The notes: generated by a model not told the origin, from the sequence alone. DNA of 32,080 nucleotides from Bradyrhizobium macuxiense (GCF_001542415.1 NZ_LNCU01000032.1:79264-111343), one strand, 5' to 3'. Shown: positions 1 to 8,583, numbered from the stretch's first letter. Program-made: numbers and translations.

Positions 1-173
1 CTGTGGTCCTACCCCCGAGCTTTCTACCATTGCTCGGGGCCCATGGGTGCGATCGGCACCCGGCTTTCCCTGCGCCCTCTGCTCCTAGGAGGGGACAACG
101 AAATGCAAAGCTCGGACAAATGATGTCGCGAGAATGCAGATGTTTGTCTCACCGGCGGCGCAACACACTCCGT

Positions 174-295
174 GTCGTCCCTGCGAAAGCAGGGACCCAT
201 AACCACCGAAGTTCATTCCTGAGCGATGCAGGAACGACGAGTCCCCTTCACAACACAAGCCGCGGAGTATGGGTCCCTGCTTTCGCAGGGACGAC
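174..295. repeat. Inverted pair of 28-bp palindromic elements
   Basis: Positions 174-201 and 268-295 are exact reverse complements over 28 bases. Each copy also contains its own small hairpin (CCCTGC GAAA GCAGGG). The arrangement resembles REP/BIME-type elements, which in Bradyrhizobium genomes are scattered through intergenic DNA; that family assignment is from memory. The 66-bp spacer has no recognisable gene. Confidence 0.75.
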
Positions 296-406
296 GACTG
301 GAGAGAGCCCCACAACTGTCATCGCCCGGCTTGCCGCCTCCGCTAAAGCTTCGGCGCGCCAGAGACCGCAAGCCGCGTCGAAGCCTTGGCGTAGACGGGA
401 CCGGGC

Positions 407-479
407 GATCCAGTACGCCGCGGCCTCTCGGCTCACGCATTGGCCTCTCTGGAATACTGGATCACCCGCACGGGGTGAT
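407..479. repeat. Palindromic intergenic repeat element
   Basis: GATCCAGTA (407-415) is matched by its exact reverse complement at 455-463. A second hairpin follows directly, ATCACCC (461-467) against GGGTGAT (473-479). The compound structure looks like a dispersed rhizobial palindromic repeat. Its copy number outside this window cannot be seen. Confidence 0.6.
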
Positions 480-532
480 GACACCGCGCTGTTTGACGAA
501 GCCGAGCCTAACCCGAACGTTGCCGCGTCCCC

Positions 533-1663
533 TCACACCGCCAGCGGAACGGTCCATGCATCGTAGCCGTAGACCCAGTCGGCATTGGTCTTGCCGCGCA
601 GCCAGGTGTTGGCCCGCGAGGTTTCCTGCACCTCAGTCGTGCGCTCCTTGCGCGTTGCCTCGAAACGGCGAAATGCGTCAGCCACGCCGTCCCGGGCAAC
701 GCCATCGAGGCAGCGCGACAGCACCGCGGCGTCCTCGATCGCCATCGCGGCGCCCTGCGCCATATAGGGCGTCATCGGATGGCAGGCGTCGCCGAGCAGG
801 GTCACGTTGCCGGCCGCCCAGCGCGGCAGGGCGTCGCGATCCATGATCGCCCATTTGTGCACGTCGGGGCACGCGGCCAGCACCTGGATGACCTGGGGAT
901 GAAAGCCGTCGAAGGATTTGCGTAACTCCGTCACGTCGCCCTTCGTCGACCAGGACTCGATCCTGAAGTCGGGCTCGGGCTGGCTGGTCACGAAATAGAC
1001 CTCGCTGCGGTCCGGCTTGACGTAATAGATCACGATGTGGCGGTCCTCGCCCCACCATTTGGTGCAGTCGTCAATCCTGTTGTCGCCGAGCAGCGCGGCC
1101 GGATAGGTCGTACGGTAGGCGATGCGCCCGGTGAATTTCACCGGCGCCGTCGAGAACAGGATGTCGCGCACCGTCGAATGCACGCCGTCAGCGGCAACGA
1201 CGGCGTCGGCAACGACGGTCGCGCCATTGGCGAAGGCGAGCCGTACGCCATCGCTGGTCTGATCAAGCCCGGTGAGCTTGTGGCCGAGCCTGACGCATTG
1301 ATCCGGCACGGCGCTTGCGAGCGCCGCATGCAGATCGCCGCGATGCGCCAGCAGATAGGGAGCGCCGAACTTCTCCTCGGCGCTCTCGCCGAAGATCATG
1401 TCGAACTTGACGTCGCCGCTCCGCCAGTCGCGGTTGTTCCAGGAGCGCGGATAGAAGGAGCCGCCGCGCAACCGCTGCTCCAGCCCGAGCTTGCGCAACA
1501 CTTTCATCGCATTGCAGCCGATCTGGATGCCGGCACCGATGCGCGCGAACTGCGTGGCCTGCTCGTAGACCGTGACGTCAATGCCGACACGGCGGAGCGC
1601 CGCGGCGGTCGCAAGCCCGCCCATGCCGGCACCGACGATCGCAACCGAGAGAGGCCTTGCCAT
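533..1663 (-). CDS. NicC-like FAD-dependent aromatic monooxygenase
   Basis: A 376-residue single-component flavin hydroxylase of the PHBH fold, expected to be cytosolic and to use NAD(P)H and O2. It has the FAD-binding GAGMGG at residues 11-16, AADGVHSTVR at 158-167, and GDACHPMTPYMAQG at 291-304. Length and sequence follow Pseudomonas 6-hydroxynicotinate 3-monooxygenase (NicC) closely, as in KWWGEDRHIVIYY at 202-214 and the C-terminal WVYGYD. Of the five NicC pocket residues I recall, Cys, His and Tyr are kept (C200, H209, Y213), but His47 is Gln47 and His302 is Tyr300. It is the last gene of a minus-strand unit with two MoeA-type genes, which fits a molybdenum hydroxylase acting first on an N-heterocycle. 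The exact substrate is unproven. Confidence 0.8.
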   Translation of the reverse strand: MARPLSVAIVGAGMGGLATAAALRRVGIDVTVYEQATQFARIGAGIQIGCNAMKVLRKLGLEQRLRGGSFYPRSWNNRDWRSGDVKFDMIFGESAEEKFGAPYLLAHRGDLHAALASAVPDQCVRLGHKLTGLDQTSDGVRLAFANGATVVADAVVAADGVHSTVRDILFSTAPVKFTGRIAYRTTYPAALLGDNRIDDCTKWWGEDRHIVIYYVKPDRSEVYFVTSQPEPDFRIESWSTKGDVTELRKSFDGFHPQVIQVLAACPDVHKWAIMDRDALPRWAAGNVTLLGDACHPMTPYMAQGAAMAIEDAAVLSRCLDGVARDGVADAFRRFEATRKERTTEVQETSRANTWLRGKTNADWVYGYDAWTVPLAV

Positions 1664-1711
1664 CGTTTCCCCGCCCCAGATCCTGTTGTCGCGCGGCGAG
1701 ACAGCGTCCGG

Positions 1712-3661
1712 CTATGCTGGCCTGAAGCCCGCCTTTGCCAGCGCCGCACGGCTCTCTTCCGACGCCAATGCGTCGAGGAACGCCTGCACCGCGGGCCGCG
1801 TCTTGCGCACTGTCACCAGCGCGAAATCATAATGCTCTTCGGCGAGCGGAATAAAACCGAGTCCGGACGCATGGGCGATCGGCGCGATGGTCATGCCCCA
1901 ATCGGCGCGATGCTGCGCCACGGCGGCCGCGACCGCGTTGTGCGAGCGCGGCTGATTCCAGTAACCATCAGGCCTGCTGCCGCCGAGCAGCCGGTCGATC
2001 AGGATGCGTGTGCCGGCGCCTTGGTTGCGGTTGACCATGATGCAGGCGGGATCGGCGAGCGCGGCCCGCACCGCCTCCTGCGCGCTCAAGCCCTCGAAGC
2101 GCGTATCGCCGCTGCGGAACACGATGCCTTGCATCCGCCGCCAGCCCGGCACCAGCTCGAGGCCATCGGCGAGATACGGCGCGTTGTAGGTCTCGGTCTT
2201 GTCGTCGAACAAATGGATCGGCGCAAGATCGCATTCGCCGCGCTTGGCCGCTGCGAGCCCGCCGAGACTGCCGACCGCGATCGAACGTACGGTGAGGCCG
2301 GCATGCGCCAGCGCCGCGGTGACGAGATCGAGCCCGGTGCAATGGCTGCCGACGATGACGAGATCCGGCACCCGCACATGCGGCGTGAACAACGTCACTT
2401 CGGCGTCGGCGCCTGCCAGCATCTGGTCGGCGAGCGCCTCAATTTTCAGGAAACCATCGGCCTGCGCGAAGGATGTAATCGCGCCCGAGCCCTTGCCGCT
2501 GGGATAGGCGATCAGGCCGTCGGCACCTTCGACCAGCGAGACCATCACGAACTCGGTACGCCCAAGCTCGGAGGCGATACGTACCGGCACCTTCGCGCTC
2601 ACCCTGGCATCCGAGCGCGGCGGCAGGCCGGCCATCCGCCGCAACACCGGCACGATCATGTCGTGGAACGTGAACATTGCCGAGGTCGGAAAACCCGGCA
2701 GGATGATCACCGGCTTGCCGTCGCAGACCGCGAGGCACAGCGGCTTGCCCGGCTTCAGCGCCACGCCATGCGCGATGATCCCGGGCTTGCCGAGCCGGGC
2801 GATGATCCGGTGCGAGACGTCGCCCGCCCCCTTGGACGTGCCGCCCGACAGCACCAGCATGTCGCTTTCCGCAAGCGCCTTGCGCATAGCGGCCTCGAGC
2901 GCGGCCTCGTCGTCGGCGATCGCGCCGAGGAAACGCGCGTCGCCGCCGTTCTCGGCAATCGCCGCCGTGACGATCGCGCCGTTGGTGTCGTAGATCGCGG
3001 CGGCCCGCAGCGTCTCGCCGGGCTGCACCAGTTCGTCACCGGTCGAGAGGATTGCGACCCGCGGCCGCCGCGCCACCTGAACCTCGGCGATTCCGCAGGC
3101 CGCGAGCATGCCGATCTCGCGCGAGCCGATGATCGTGCCGGCGCGCAGCAGCGCCTCACCGCGCGCGATATCGGAGCCGGCATAGGAGACGAATTGTCCG
3201 GGCGATGCGGCACGCCGCACCTCGATCGCGCGTGCTCTCGCAGGCTGGGTGTGCTCGACCATCACAATGGCATCAGCGCCGCGCGGCACCGGGCCGCCGG
3301 TCGCAATCGCTGTCGCGCTGCCCGACAGCACCAGCCGCGTCGGCGCGGTGCCGCAGGCAATGACCTCGTCATTCAGCACCAGACGGACCGGCGCCGCTTC
3401 ACCGGCGCCCGCGAGATCGGCGGAGCGCACCGCAAAGCCATCGACATTGGAGCGGTCGAACGGCGGCACGTCGATCGGCGCGACCACGTCCTCCGCCAGC
3501 GCAGAGCCGAGCGCAGCGGCAAGCGACCGGGCTTCGCGAGCGACCGCGCGCGGAAACAGCACGGCCTCGAAGCGCGCGAGCGCGTCCTCACGCGACAGGA
3601 TGGTCAGGAACTGGTCCTGATCGACGGATGGATTGGGCTTCGGCGCAGAGGTGCTGGTCAT
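1712..3661 (-). CDS. MoeA fused to a periplasmic-binding-protein-like domain
   Basis: A 649-residue protein. Residues about 20-430 form a complete MoeA (molybdopterin molybdenumtransferase), which inserts molybdate into adenylylated molybdopterin. Key MoeA elements are present: SNVDGFAVR (71-79), STGDEL (206-211), DTN (225-227), SGGTSKGAGD (272-281) and KPGKP (303-307). Residues about 432-649 form a PBP-like domain related to LysR/ModA substrate-binding folds, as found in known MoeA-PBP fusions. It has no signal peptide, so it should be cytoplasmic. The ATG at 3661 lies 9 bp after the stop of the upstream MoeA-like gene, and the NicC-like gene follows 48 bp downstream, so the three are probably co-transcribed. 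The PBP domain may sense molybdate or a related oxyanion; this is inference. Confidence 0.85.
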   Translation of the reverse strand: MTSTSAPKPNPSVDQDQFLTILSREDALARFEAVLFPRAVAREARSLAAALGSALAEDVVAPIDVPPFDRSNVDGFAVRSADLAGAGEAAPVRLVLNDEVIACGTAPTRLVLSGSATAIATGGPVPRGADAIVMVEHTQPARARAIEVRRAASPGQFVSYAGSDIARGEALLRAGTIIGSREIGMLAACGIAEVQVARRPRVAILSTGDELVQPGETLRAAAIYDTNGAIVTAAIAENGGDARFLGAIADDEAALEAAMRKALAESDMLVLSGGTSKGAGDVSHRIIARLGKPGIIAHGVALKPGKPLCLAVCDGKPVIILPGFPTSAMFTFHDMIVPVLRRMAGLPPRSDARVSAKVPVRIASELGRTEFVMVSLVEGADGLIAYPSGKGSGAITSFAQADGFLKIEALADQMLAGADAEVTLFTPHVRVPDLVIVGSHCTGLDLVTAALAHAGLTVRSIAVGSLGGLAAAKRGECDLAPIHLFDDKTETYNAPYLADGLELVPGWRRMQGIVFRSGDTRFEGLSAQEAVRAALADPACIMVNRNQGAGTRILIDRLLGGSRPDGYWNQPRSHNAVAAAVAQHRADWGMTIAPIAHASGLGFIPLAEEHYDFALVTVRKTRPAVQAFLDALASEESRAALAKAGFRPA

Positions 3662-3670
3662 CTCGGGAAC

Positions 3671-4783
3671 TCACTCCCGCAACATATAGGCATCGACCGG
3701 CGTGCCCGCAGCAAATCCCTCCGCGGCGCCGGGCACGATCAGTACCGCCTCGGCACGTCCGATCGCGTCGAGCGACAGGTCCCCGATCGCAAGCGTCGCC
3801 CAGGCGCTCCGCTGGCGCGTGAGCAGCGCGACCTCGGCAATCCCGACGCTGGATGCGATCTTGCGCGCCAGCGGCAGCGCAAGCGTCTCGCGCGGACGCC
3901 GTCCCGACAGGCGATCGAGCACGGGAACCACGACGGCCCACCACGCCGCGAAGGCCTGATCCGGCGCGCCCGGCAAAGCTACGACCGGCGTCGCGTCGAT
4001 CCGCCCCACCGCTGTGGTGCGCGCGGGCTGCAGGGCGATGCCGTGCGCGATCACCTTGCCACGCCCGGCGAGCGCGTTCACCGTCGTATCGCTGCGGCCG
4101 ACGCCGGTGCCGCCGATGGTGATGAGCAAATCGCAGCCGCCCGCATCGAGCACGCCCGCGATCGCCGCAGCATCGCGCCCCGGCGCCTCGGCGCAGACAA
4201 TTTCGTCACCCGCGAGGCGCGCGGCCTCTGCGATGAACTGCGTCGTCATCTGGCCCCCGGGGCAATTGACGATGCGAATCCGCGGCCGCCGCACGCACAG
4301 CGTCTCCAGTCCGATCGTGCGCGCGAGCAGGAGGTCGCGCGACTGCACGGGCTGTCCTGCCTCCAGCAACGCACGCCCTTGGGCAATATCGCTGCCGGCG
4401 CGCCGGACGCCCTGCCCCGGGATAGCTTCTGCAAGCACCTGCGCAAGCGGACCGGAGGCGTCGACCGCGTCGGCATCGACCACGCAGTCGGTGCCGTCAG
4501 GCATGGCCTGACCAGCCTCGATCCAGAGCGGAAGCGCGGTCAGCGGCAATGGCGCGTAAGAGGTCGCACCGACCAAATCATTGGCGCGCATCGCCCAGCC
4601 GTCATTGGCCGCGACGTCGCGCGGCGGATGCGCGCGCAAGGCCGGCATCTCGGCGGCGATGCAGCGCAAGGCCTCTGCCAGCGGCAGCTCGGTCGGCTCG
4701 ATCGGCGCGACGCCGCGCAGGGTGGCGGCACGCGCCACATCGAGCGGGGTGAGCAAAGCCGGCAATCGCTGGACGGTGACCAT
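3671..4783 (-). CDS. Degenerate MoeA-like molybdopterin-binding protein
   Basis: A 370-residue protein with the MoeA domain order, first gene of the unit. The Asp of the first signature is kept (NDGWAMR, 60-66), and GGTGVGRSD (224-232) and ALPGAP (269-274) mark the molybdopterin-binding domain. The metal/nucleotide signature GDE and the following DTN are absent: CPGGQ (174-178) stands where the paralogue has TGDEL. The conserved lysine loop KPGKP is QPART here (252-256). It is therefore probably not an active molybdenumtransferase. It could be a regulatory or scaffolding partner, or a cofactor-handling chaperone for the molybdenum enzyme implied by the neighbouring NicC-like gene. MoeA ancestry is secure; the role is not known. 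Confidence 0.75.
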   Translation of the reverse strand: MVTVQRLPALLTPLDVARAATLRGVAPIEPTELPLAEALRCIAAEMPALRAHPPRDVAANDGWAMRANDLVGATSYAPLPLTALPLWIEAGQAMPDGTDCVVDADAVDASGPLAQVLAEAIPGQGVRRAGSDIAQGRALLEAGQPVQSRDLLLARTIGLETLCVRRPRIRIVNCPGGQMTTQFIAEAARLAGDEIVCAEAPGRDAAAIAGVLDAGGCDLLITIGGTGVGRSDTTVNALAGRGKVIAHGIALQPARTTAVGRIDATPVVALPGAPDQAFAAWWAVVVPVLDRLSGRRPRETLALPLARKIASSVGIAEVALLTRQRSAWATLAIGDLSLDAIGRAEAVLIVPGAAEGFAAGTPVDAYMLRE

Positions 4784-4968
4784 GGCCCGCTATGGACTGA
4801 ATCTGAGCCGAAAGAAACCGCCTTGAACCAGTCTGGACGCCCGCCATTAGACCGAAGGCGCGTTGACGCCGACCCCAAAATAGTTGCAAAAGAAACCAAT
4901 ATGACCGGACGGCAAAGCCCCGGCACAAGCAATAATGGCCAATGCGCCACTTCAGGGAGGGAAACAGG

Positions 4969-6180
4969 ATGATCGCCAGAAGACTATCCATGTTCGGGAC
5001 GCTCGCAGCCGCGCTGCTGGCCTCGTCCGCCGCGATGGCGCAAATTTCCGACGACGTGGTCAAGATCGGCGTGCTCACCGACATGAACGGCCCGGCCTCA
5101 ACGCCGACCGGACAGGGCTCCGTCACCGCCGCGCAGATGGCGGTCGACGATTTCGGCGGCAGCGTGCTGGGCAAGCCGATCACGGTGATTGTCGGCGACC
5201 ATCAGCTCAAGCCCGACGTCGGCTCGACCATCGCGCGGCGCTGGTATGACGTCGATCAGGTCGACCTCATCGTCGACGTGCCGGTGTCCGCGGTCGGGCT
5301 CGCGGTGCAGAACATCGCCAACGAGAAGAAGAAGCTGTTCATCACGCACTCGACCGGCGCGACCGATTTCCACGGCAAGTTCTGCTCGCCCTACGCGATG
5401 CAGTGGGTGTTCGACACCAGGGCGCTCGCGGTCGGCACCGCCCAGGAAGTGGTGAAGCGCGGTGGCGACAGCTGGTTCTTCATCACCGACGACTACGCGT
5501 TCGGCCACTCGCTGGAGAAGGACGCCTCCGCCGTGGTGACGAAGAACGGCGGCAAGGTGCTGGGCTCGGTGCGACCGCCTTTTGCGACGCCCGATCTGTC
5601 GTCCTTCATCCTGCAGGCGCAGGCCTCGAAGGCGAAGGTCATCGGCATCGCCGGCGGGCCGCCGAACAACACCAACGAGATCAAGACCGCCGCTGAATTC
5701 GGCGTCATCAAGGGCGGACAGCAGATGGCGGCGCTGCTCGCGCTGATCACCGATGTCCATTCGCTCGGCCTGCCTGCGGCGCAGGGGCTGTTGCTGACCA
5801 CCTCGTTCTACTGGGACATGGACGACAAGACCCGCGAATGGTCGAAGCGCTATTTCGCCAAGATGAACCGGATGCCGACGATGTGGCAGGCCGGCGTCTA
5901 TTCCTCCGTGATGGCCTATCTCAACGCCGTCAAGGCGACCGGCACCGACGAACCGCTGAAGGTCGCGGCCAAGATGCGCGAGACGCCGGTCGAGGATTTC
6001 TTCGCACGCAACGGCAAGCTGCGCGAGGACAATCTGATGGTGCACGATCTCTGGCTGGTGCAGGTCAAGACACCGGCGGAATCGAAATATCCGTGGGACT
6101 ATTACAAGATCCTGGCGAAGATCTCCGGCGCGGACGCGTTCGGCCCGCCGGATCCGGCGTGCCCGCTGGTGAAGAAATAG
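4969..6180 (+). CDS. Liv-type ABC transporter substrate-binding protein
   Basis: A 403-residue periplasmic binding protein of the branched-chain amino acid/amide (type 1 periplasmic fold) family. An N-terminal signal peptide ends near SSAAMA-QISDDVV. The mature start VKIGVLTDMNGP is typical of the family. I choose the ATG at 4969 rather than an in-frame one at 4942, because AGGGAGG (4954-4960) is well spaced from it and it puts the signal peptide at the N-terminus. It is divergent from the MoeA/NicC unit, so its ligand may be the heteroaromatic substrate of that unit, or an aromatic acid. No permease or ATPase gene follows, so it must use components encoded elsewhere. Confidence 0.88.
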   Translation: MIARRLSMFGTLAAALLASSAAMAQISDDVVKIGVLTDMNGPASTPTGQGSVTAAQMAVDDFGGSVLGKPITVIVGDHQLKPDVGSTIARRWYDVDQVDLIVDVPVSAVGLAVQNIANEKKKLFITHSTGATDFHGKFCSPYAMQWVFDTRALAVGTAQEVVKRGGDSWFFITDDYAFGHSLEKDASAVVTKNGGKVLGSVRPPFATPDLSSFILQAQASKAKVIGIAGGPPNNTNEIKTAAEFGVIKGGQQMAALLALITDVHSLGLPAAQGLLLTTSFYWDMDDKTREWSKRYFAKMNRMPTMWQAGVYSSVMAYLNAVKATGTDEPLKVAAKMRETPVEDFFARNGKLREDNLMVHDLWLVQVKTPAESKYPWDYYKILAKISGADAFGPPDPACPLVKK

Positions 6181-6190
6181 GACGGCGAAT

Positions 6191-6271
6191 GGCGAATAGT
6201 GAATGGCGAATAGCGGGGCGGTGAGTGACGAACGTACAAAACCATTCGCTATTCGCTACTCACTATTCGCC
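6191..6271. terminator. Long imperfect hairpin built from heptad repeats
   Basis: Between two convergent genes (stops at 6180 and 6284), a 7-bp unit resembling GGCGAAT is repeated about four times (6184-6211). The same array recurs in inverted form at 6244-6271. Positions 6191-6214 pair with 6248-6271 with about two mismatches, giving a stem of roughly 24 bp. The position suggests a bidirectional transcription stop, but there is no clean T-run, so this is inference. Confidence 0.45.
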
Positions 6272-6283
6272 CTTTTCACTTCG

Positions 6284-7252
6284 TCATTTCGCTACCCCGA
6301 CCTCTCTAAAATACTTCAGCACGCCGGGATGAATCAGGTTGACATCAGGCGCGGCGGCGACGGTGTTCGCCGCCGTGGTTTCGCAGGCCTGCGCGAGCTT
6401 CTTGCAGAAGGTCGCCTCGACCCCATGCAGCGTCTTCGCCAGCCGGTAGGCGACATCGTCGGGCAGGCTGTCGCGCACGAGGATGTAGCTCCAGGAGCCG
6501 ACCGAGGCGATCGCCTCCGTCTGCTTCGGATAGCTGCCTGCCGGCACTGTCAGCGGCTTGAGGAAACTGTGCTTGGCGAGGATTTTCGCGATCTGGTCGG
6601 CATCAGGCGCGATGAACCGCGCGCCCGTCGCACTTTCGGCCATCTTGGTGAAACCGGGCCAGCCGATGCCGGCGCCCCACAGCGCGGCGGCGCGGCCGTC
6701 CTGCACCATCGCAGGACCATCGCCGGCGCGATCGAGATAGATCGACTTGAAGTCCTCGTCCTGCTTCAGCCCGATGCCGTCGAGGATGTAACGCGACAGG
6801 ATCGGCAGACCGGAGCCCCTGGCACCGAAAGCAACAGGCTGGCCGACCAGATCCCGGATCGTCTTGTAGGGGCCGTCGGCGCGGACCACGAACATGCCCG
6901 GGCTCGAATACATCGCAGTGAGGATCCTCAGCTTCGTCGCCGGCGGCCGGCCGATGCCCTTGAAGGCTTCATAAGCCGGTTCGCCCGCAACGGTTGCGAT
7001 GTCGACCGTACCAGCCTCCAGCAGCGGAATGTTCTCGTTGGAGCCCTTGGTGTTGCGCGGCTCGATCGACAGCGTCGGGTCGGCGGCGTTCATGACTTCG
7101 GCAAACGCGTTGCCATACAGCGGAAAGCCACCGCCCGGCGTCGCCGTGGCGAAACTGATCGTTGTCTTCGACACGACCTTGCCCCCTTCTTGTGCCACCG
7201 CGCCGCCCGCAAACAACAACGCACCGGCGCAAATCATAACGGCGAATTTCAT
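6284..7252 (-). CDS. TAXI-family TRAP transporter solute-binding protein
   Basis: A 322-residue periplasmic protein. An N-terminal hydrophobic signal sequence is cut near GGAVAQEGG. The mature part starts with ISFATATPGGGFPLYGNAFA, the usual opening of TAXI (TRAP-associated extracytoplasmic immunogenic) binding proteins. Other family-like stretches are GTVDIATVAGEPAYEAF and GARGSGLPILSRYIL. The ATG at 7252 is preferred over an in-frame TTG at 7264 because GAGG lies 6 bp upstream of it. The ligand cannot be read from the sequence; known TAXI ligands include glutamate and other organic acids. No TRAP membrane subunit is nearby. It is divergent from the next binding-protein gene and convergent with the previous one. 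Confidence 0.85.
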   Translation of the reverse strand: MKFAVMICAGALLFAGGAVAQEGGKVVSKTTISFATATPGGGFPLYGNAFAEVMNAADPTLSIEPRNTKGSNENIPLLEAGTVDIATVAGEPAYEAFKGIGRPPATKLRILTAMYSSPGMFVVRADGPYKTIRDLVGQPVAFGARGSGLPILSRYILDGIGLKQDEDFKSIYLDRAGDGPAMVQDGRAAALWGAGIGWPGFTKMAESATGARFIAPDADQIAKILAKHSFLKPLTVPAGSYPKQTEAIASVGSWSYILVRDSLPDDVAYRLAKTLHGVEATFCKKLAQACETTAANTVAAAPDVNLIHPGVLKYFREVGVAK

Positions 7253-7375
7253 GTCGGGCCTCAAGCGGCATTCGATGCGGGGCAGACTATCGTCGCACGG
7301 CTGATGTCATAGGCAAAGGCAGCGATTTGTGAAACCATGACGGCAATGCTCACAAGAAAATGACAGGGGGAAACA

Positions 7376-8344
7376 ATGATCCGGTTCGTGCGCGCTGCGT
7401 TGCTAGGTTTGGTTTGCGGCCTCGCCACCGTCGCCCCCTCCTCCGCGTCCGACTACCCGAACCGCCCGGTGCGCTGGCTGATCGGCTTTGCCGCCGGCGG
7501 CCCGGTCGACATCGTCGCACGCATCATGGGCCAGTGGTTGTCGGATCATTTCGGCCAGCAATTCGTGGTCGAGAACCGTGCCGGCTCCGGCGGCAACATC
7601 GCAGCCGCGGCCGCGATCAACTCGCCGGCGGACGGCTACACGCTGCTGTTCGTCGCGCCGAACAATGCGATCTCCGCTTCGCTCTACAAGAAGCTGCCTT
7701 ACGACTTCCTGCGCGACACCACGCCGGTCGCGAGCATCATGCAGCTCACCAACATGCTGGTGGTCACCAACGCGCTTCCGGTGAAGACCGTCCAGGAGTT
7801 CATCGACTACTGCAAGGCCAATCCCGGCAAGCTCGCCTATGCCTCGTCCGGCAACGGCACTTCGGTGCACATGTCGGCCGAGCTGTTCAAGGCGATGACC
7901 GGGTGCGACATGCAGCACGTGCCGTATCGGGGATCGGCGATTGCATTCCCCGATATCATCTCCAACAAGGTGCAGCTGATCTTCGACAATCTGCCGTCGG
8001 CTCTGGAGCAGTCGCGCGGCGGCAGCGTCCGCGCGCTCGGCGTCACGTCGCCGCAGCGCTGGCCTGGCGTCCCCGACGTGCCGGCGATCGCCGAGACGGT
8101 GCCGGGCTTCGAGGCGGTCGGCTTCTACGGCATATCGGCGCCGAAGGGCACGCCGCCGGAAATCGTCGATCTCATCAACAAGGCGGTCGGCGAAGCCTTG
8201 AAGGACCCGAAGCTCGTAGCGCGCCTCGCCGAGGTCGGCGGCATCCCGAAGCCGATGACCCCAGCCGAATTCGGCAAGCTCGTCGCCGACGAGACCGACA
8301 AATGGCGCAAGGTTGTGGAGTTTGCCGGCGTATCGGTCGATTGA
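7376..8344 (+). CDS. Bug/TctC-family tripartite tricarboxylate transporter binding protein
   Basis: A 322-residue Bordetella uptake gene (Bug) family protein. It has a signal peptide ending near SSASDYPNRPVR. Family hallmarks follow: GFAAGGPVDIVARIM, VVENRAGSGGNIAAAA, SPADGYTLLFV, HVPYRGSAIAFPDIISNKV and GFYGISAPKGTP. These proteins bind carboxylates such as citrate, dicarboxylates, amino acids, nicotinate or terephthalate; here the ligand is unknown. A good ribosome site (AGGGGG) precedes the ATG at 7376. No TctA or TctB gene accompanies it, which is common for Bug proteins because they are heavily amplified. Confidence 0.9.
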   Translation: MIRFVRAALLGLVCGLATVAPSSASDYPNRPVRWLIGFAAGGPVDIVARIMGQWLSDHFGQQFVVENRAGSGGNIAAAAAINSPADGYTLLFVAPNNAISASLYKKLPYDFLRDTTPVASIMQLTNMLVVTNALPVKTVQEFIDYCKANPGKLAYASSGNGTSVHMSAELFKAMTGCDMQHVPYRGSAIAFPDIISNKVQLIFDNLPSALEQSRGGSVRALGVTSPQRWPGVPDVPAIAETVPGFEAVGFYGISAPKGTPPEIVDLINKAVGEALKDPKLVARLAEVGGIPKPMTPAEFGKLVADETDKWRKVVEFAGVSVD

Positions 8345-8456
8345 GCCGCGTATGGCCGCCACGGGCGGATCAAGGGTGGCATTGCCGAAACCCGGCGCAG
8401 CCTGTAAACGGAGCCCCGCACCGCTCCCGGCCGCCCCACGCGGCCCGCAGGCGGCG

Positions 8457-8532
8457 GGGCCTGTAGCTCAATGGTTAGAGCCGGCCGCTCATAACGGTCT
8501 GGTTGCAGGTTCGAGTCCTGCCGGGCCCACCA
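8457..8532 (+). tRNA. tRNA with CAU anticodon, probably tRNA-Ile2
   Basis: A full 76-nt cloverleaf including an encoded CCA. Acceptor stem 8457-8463 with 8522-8528, D arm 8466-8481, anticodon stem 8483-8487 with 8495-8499, loop CTCATAA with CAT at 8490-8492, T arm 8505-8521, discriminator A 8529. The acceptor pairs C4-G69 and C5-G68, the short TGGTTA D-loop, and the similarity of the anticodon arm to E. coli tRNA-Ile2 favour the lysidine-modified isoleucine tRNA over elongator Met. The 3' portion is repeated at 13408-13455, marking this gene as an integration target. Confidence 0.92.
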
Positions 8533-8583
8533 GTGCTTTCAGTAGTAGTAGCTCATTGGGATCAACCCTGCCGCTCCTCGAAC

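Larger units (their letters stand above)
1..532. other. Non-coding region with palindromic repeats
   Basis: No convincing gene lies here. The open frames on both strands have poor composition (runs of Arg, Pro and Ser) and overlap repeat elements. Besides the two repeat units listed separately, a hairpin with 8-bp arms (13-20 and 32-39, loop 11) sits at the left edge. It has no T-run, so I do not call it a terminator. The region lies downstream of the minus-strand unit that ends at 533. Confidence 0.6.

Noticed and set aside
1037..4972. A 1311-codon open frame on the plus strand
   Set aside because: It lies antisense to the NicC-like and both MoeA genes, whose proteins have clear motifs. Its translation is dominated by Arg, Ala, Asp and His, typical of the mirror frame of GC-rich genes.
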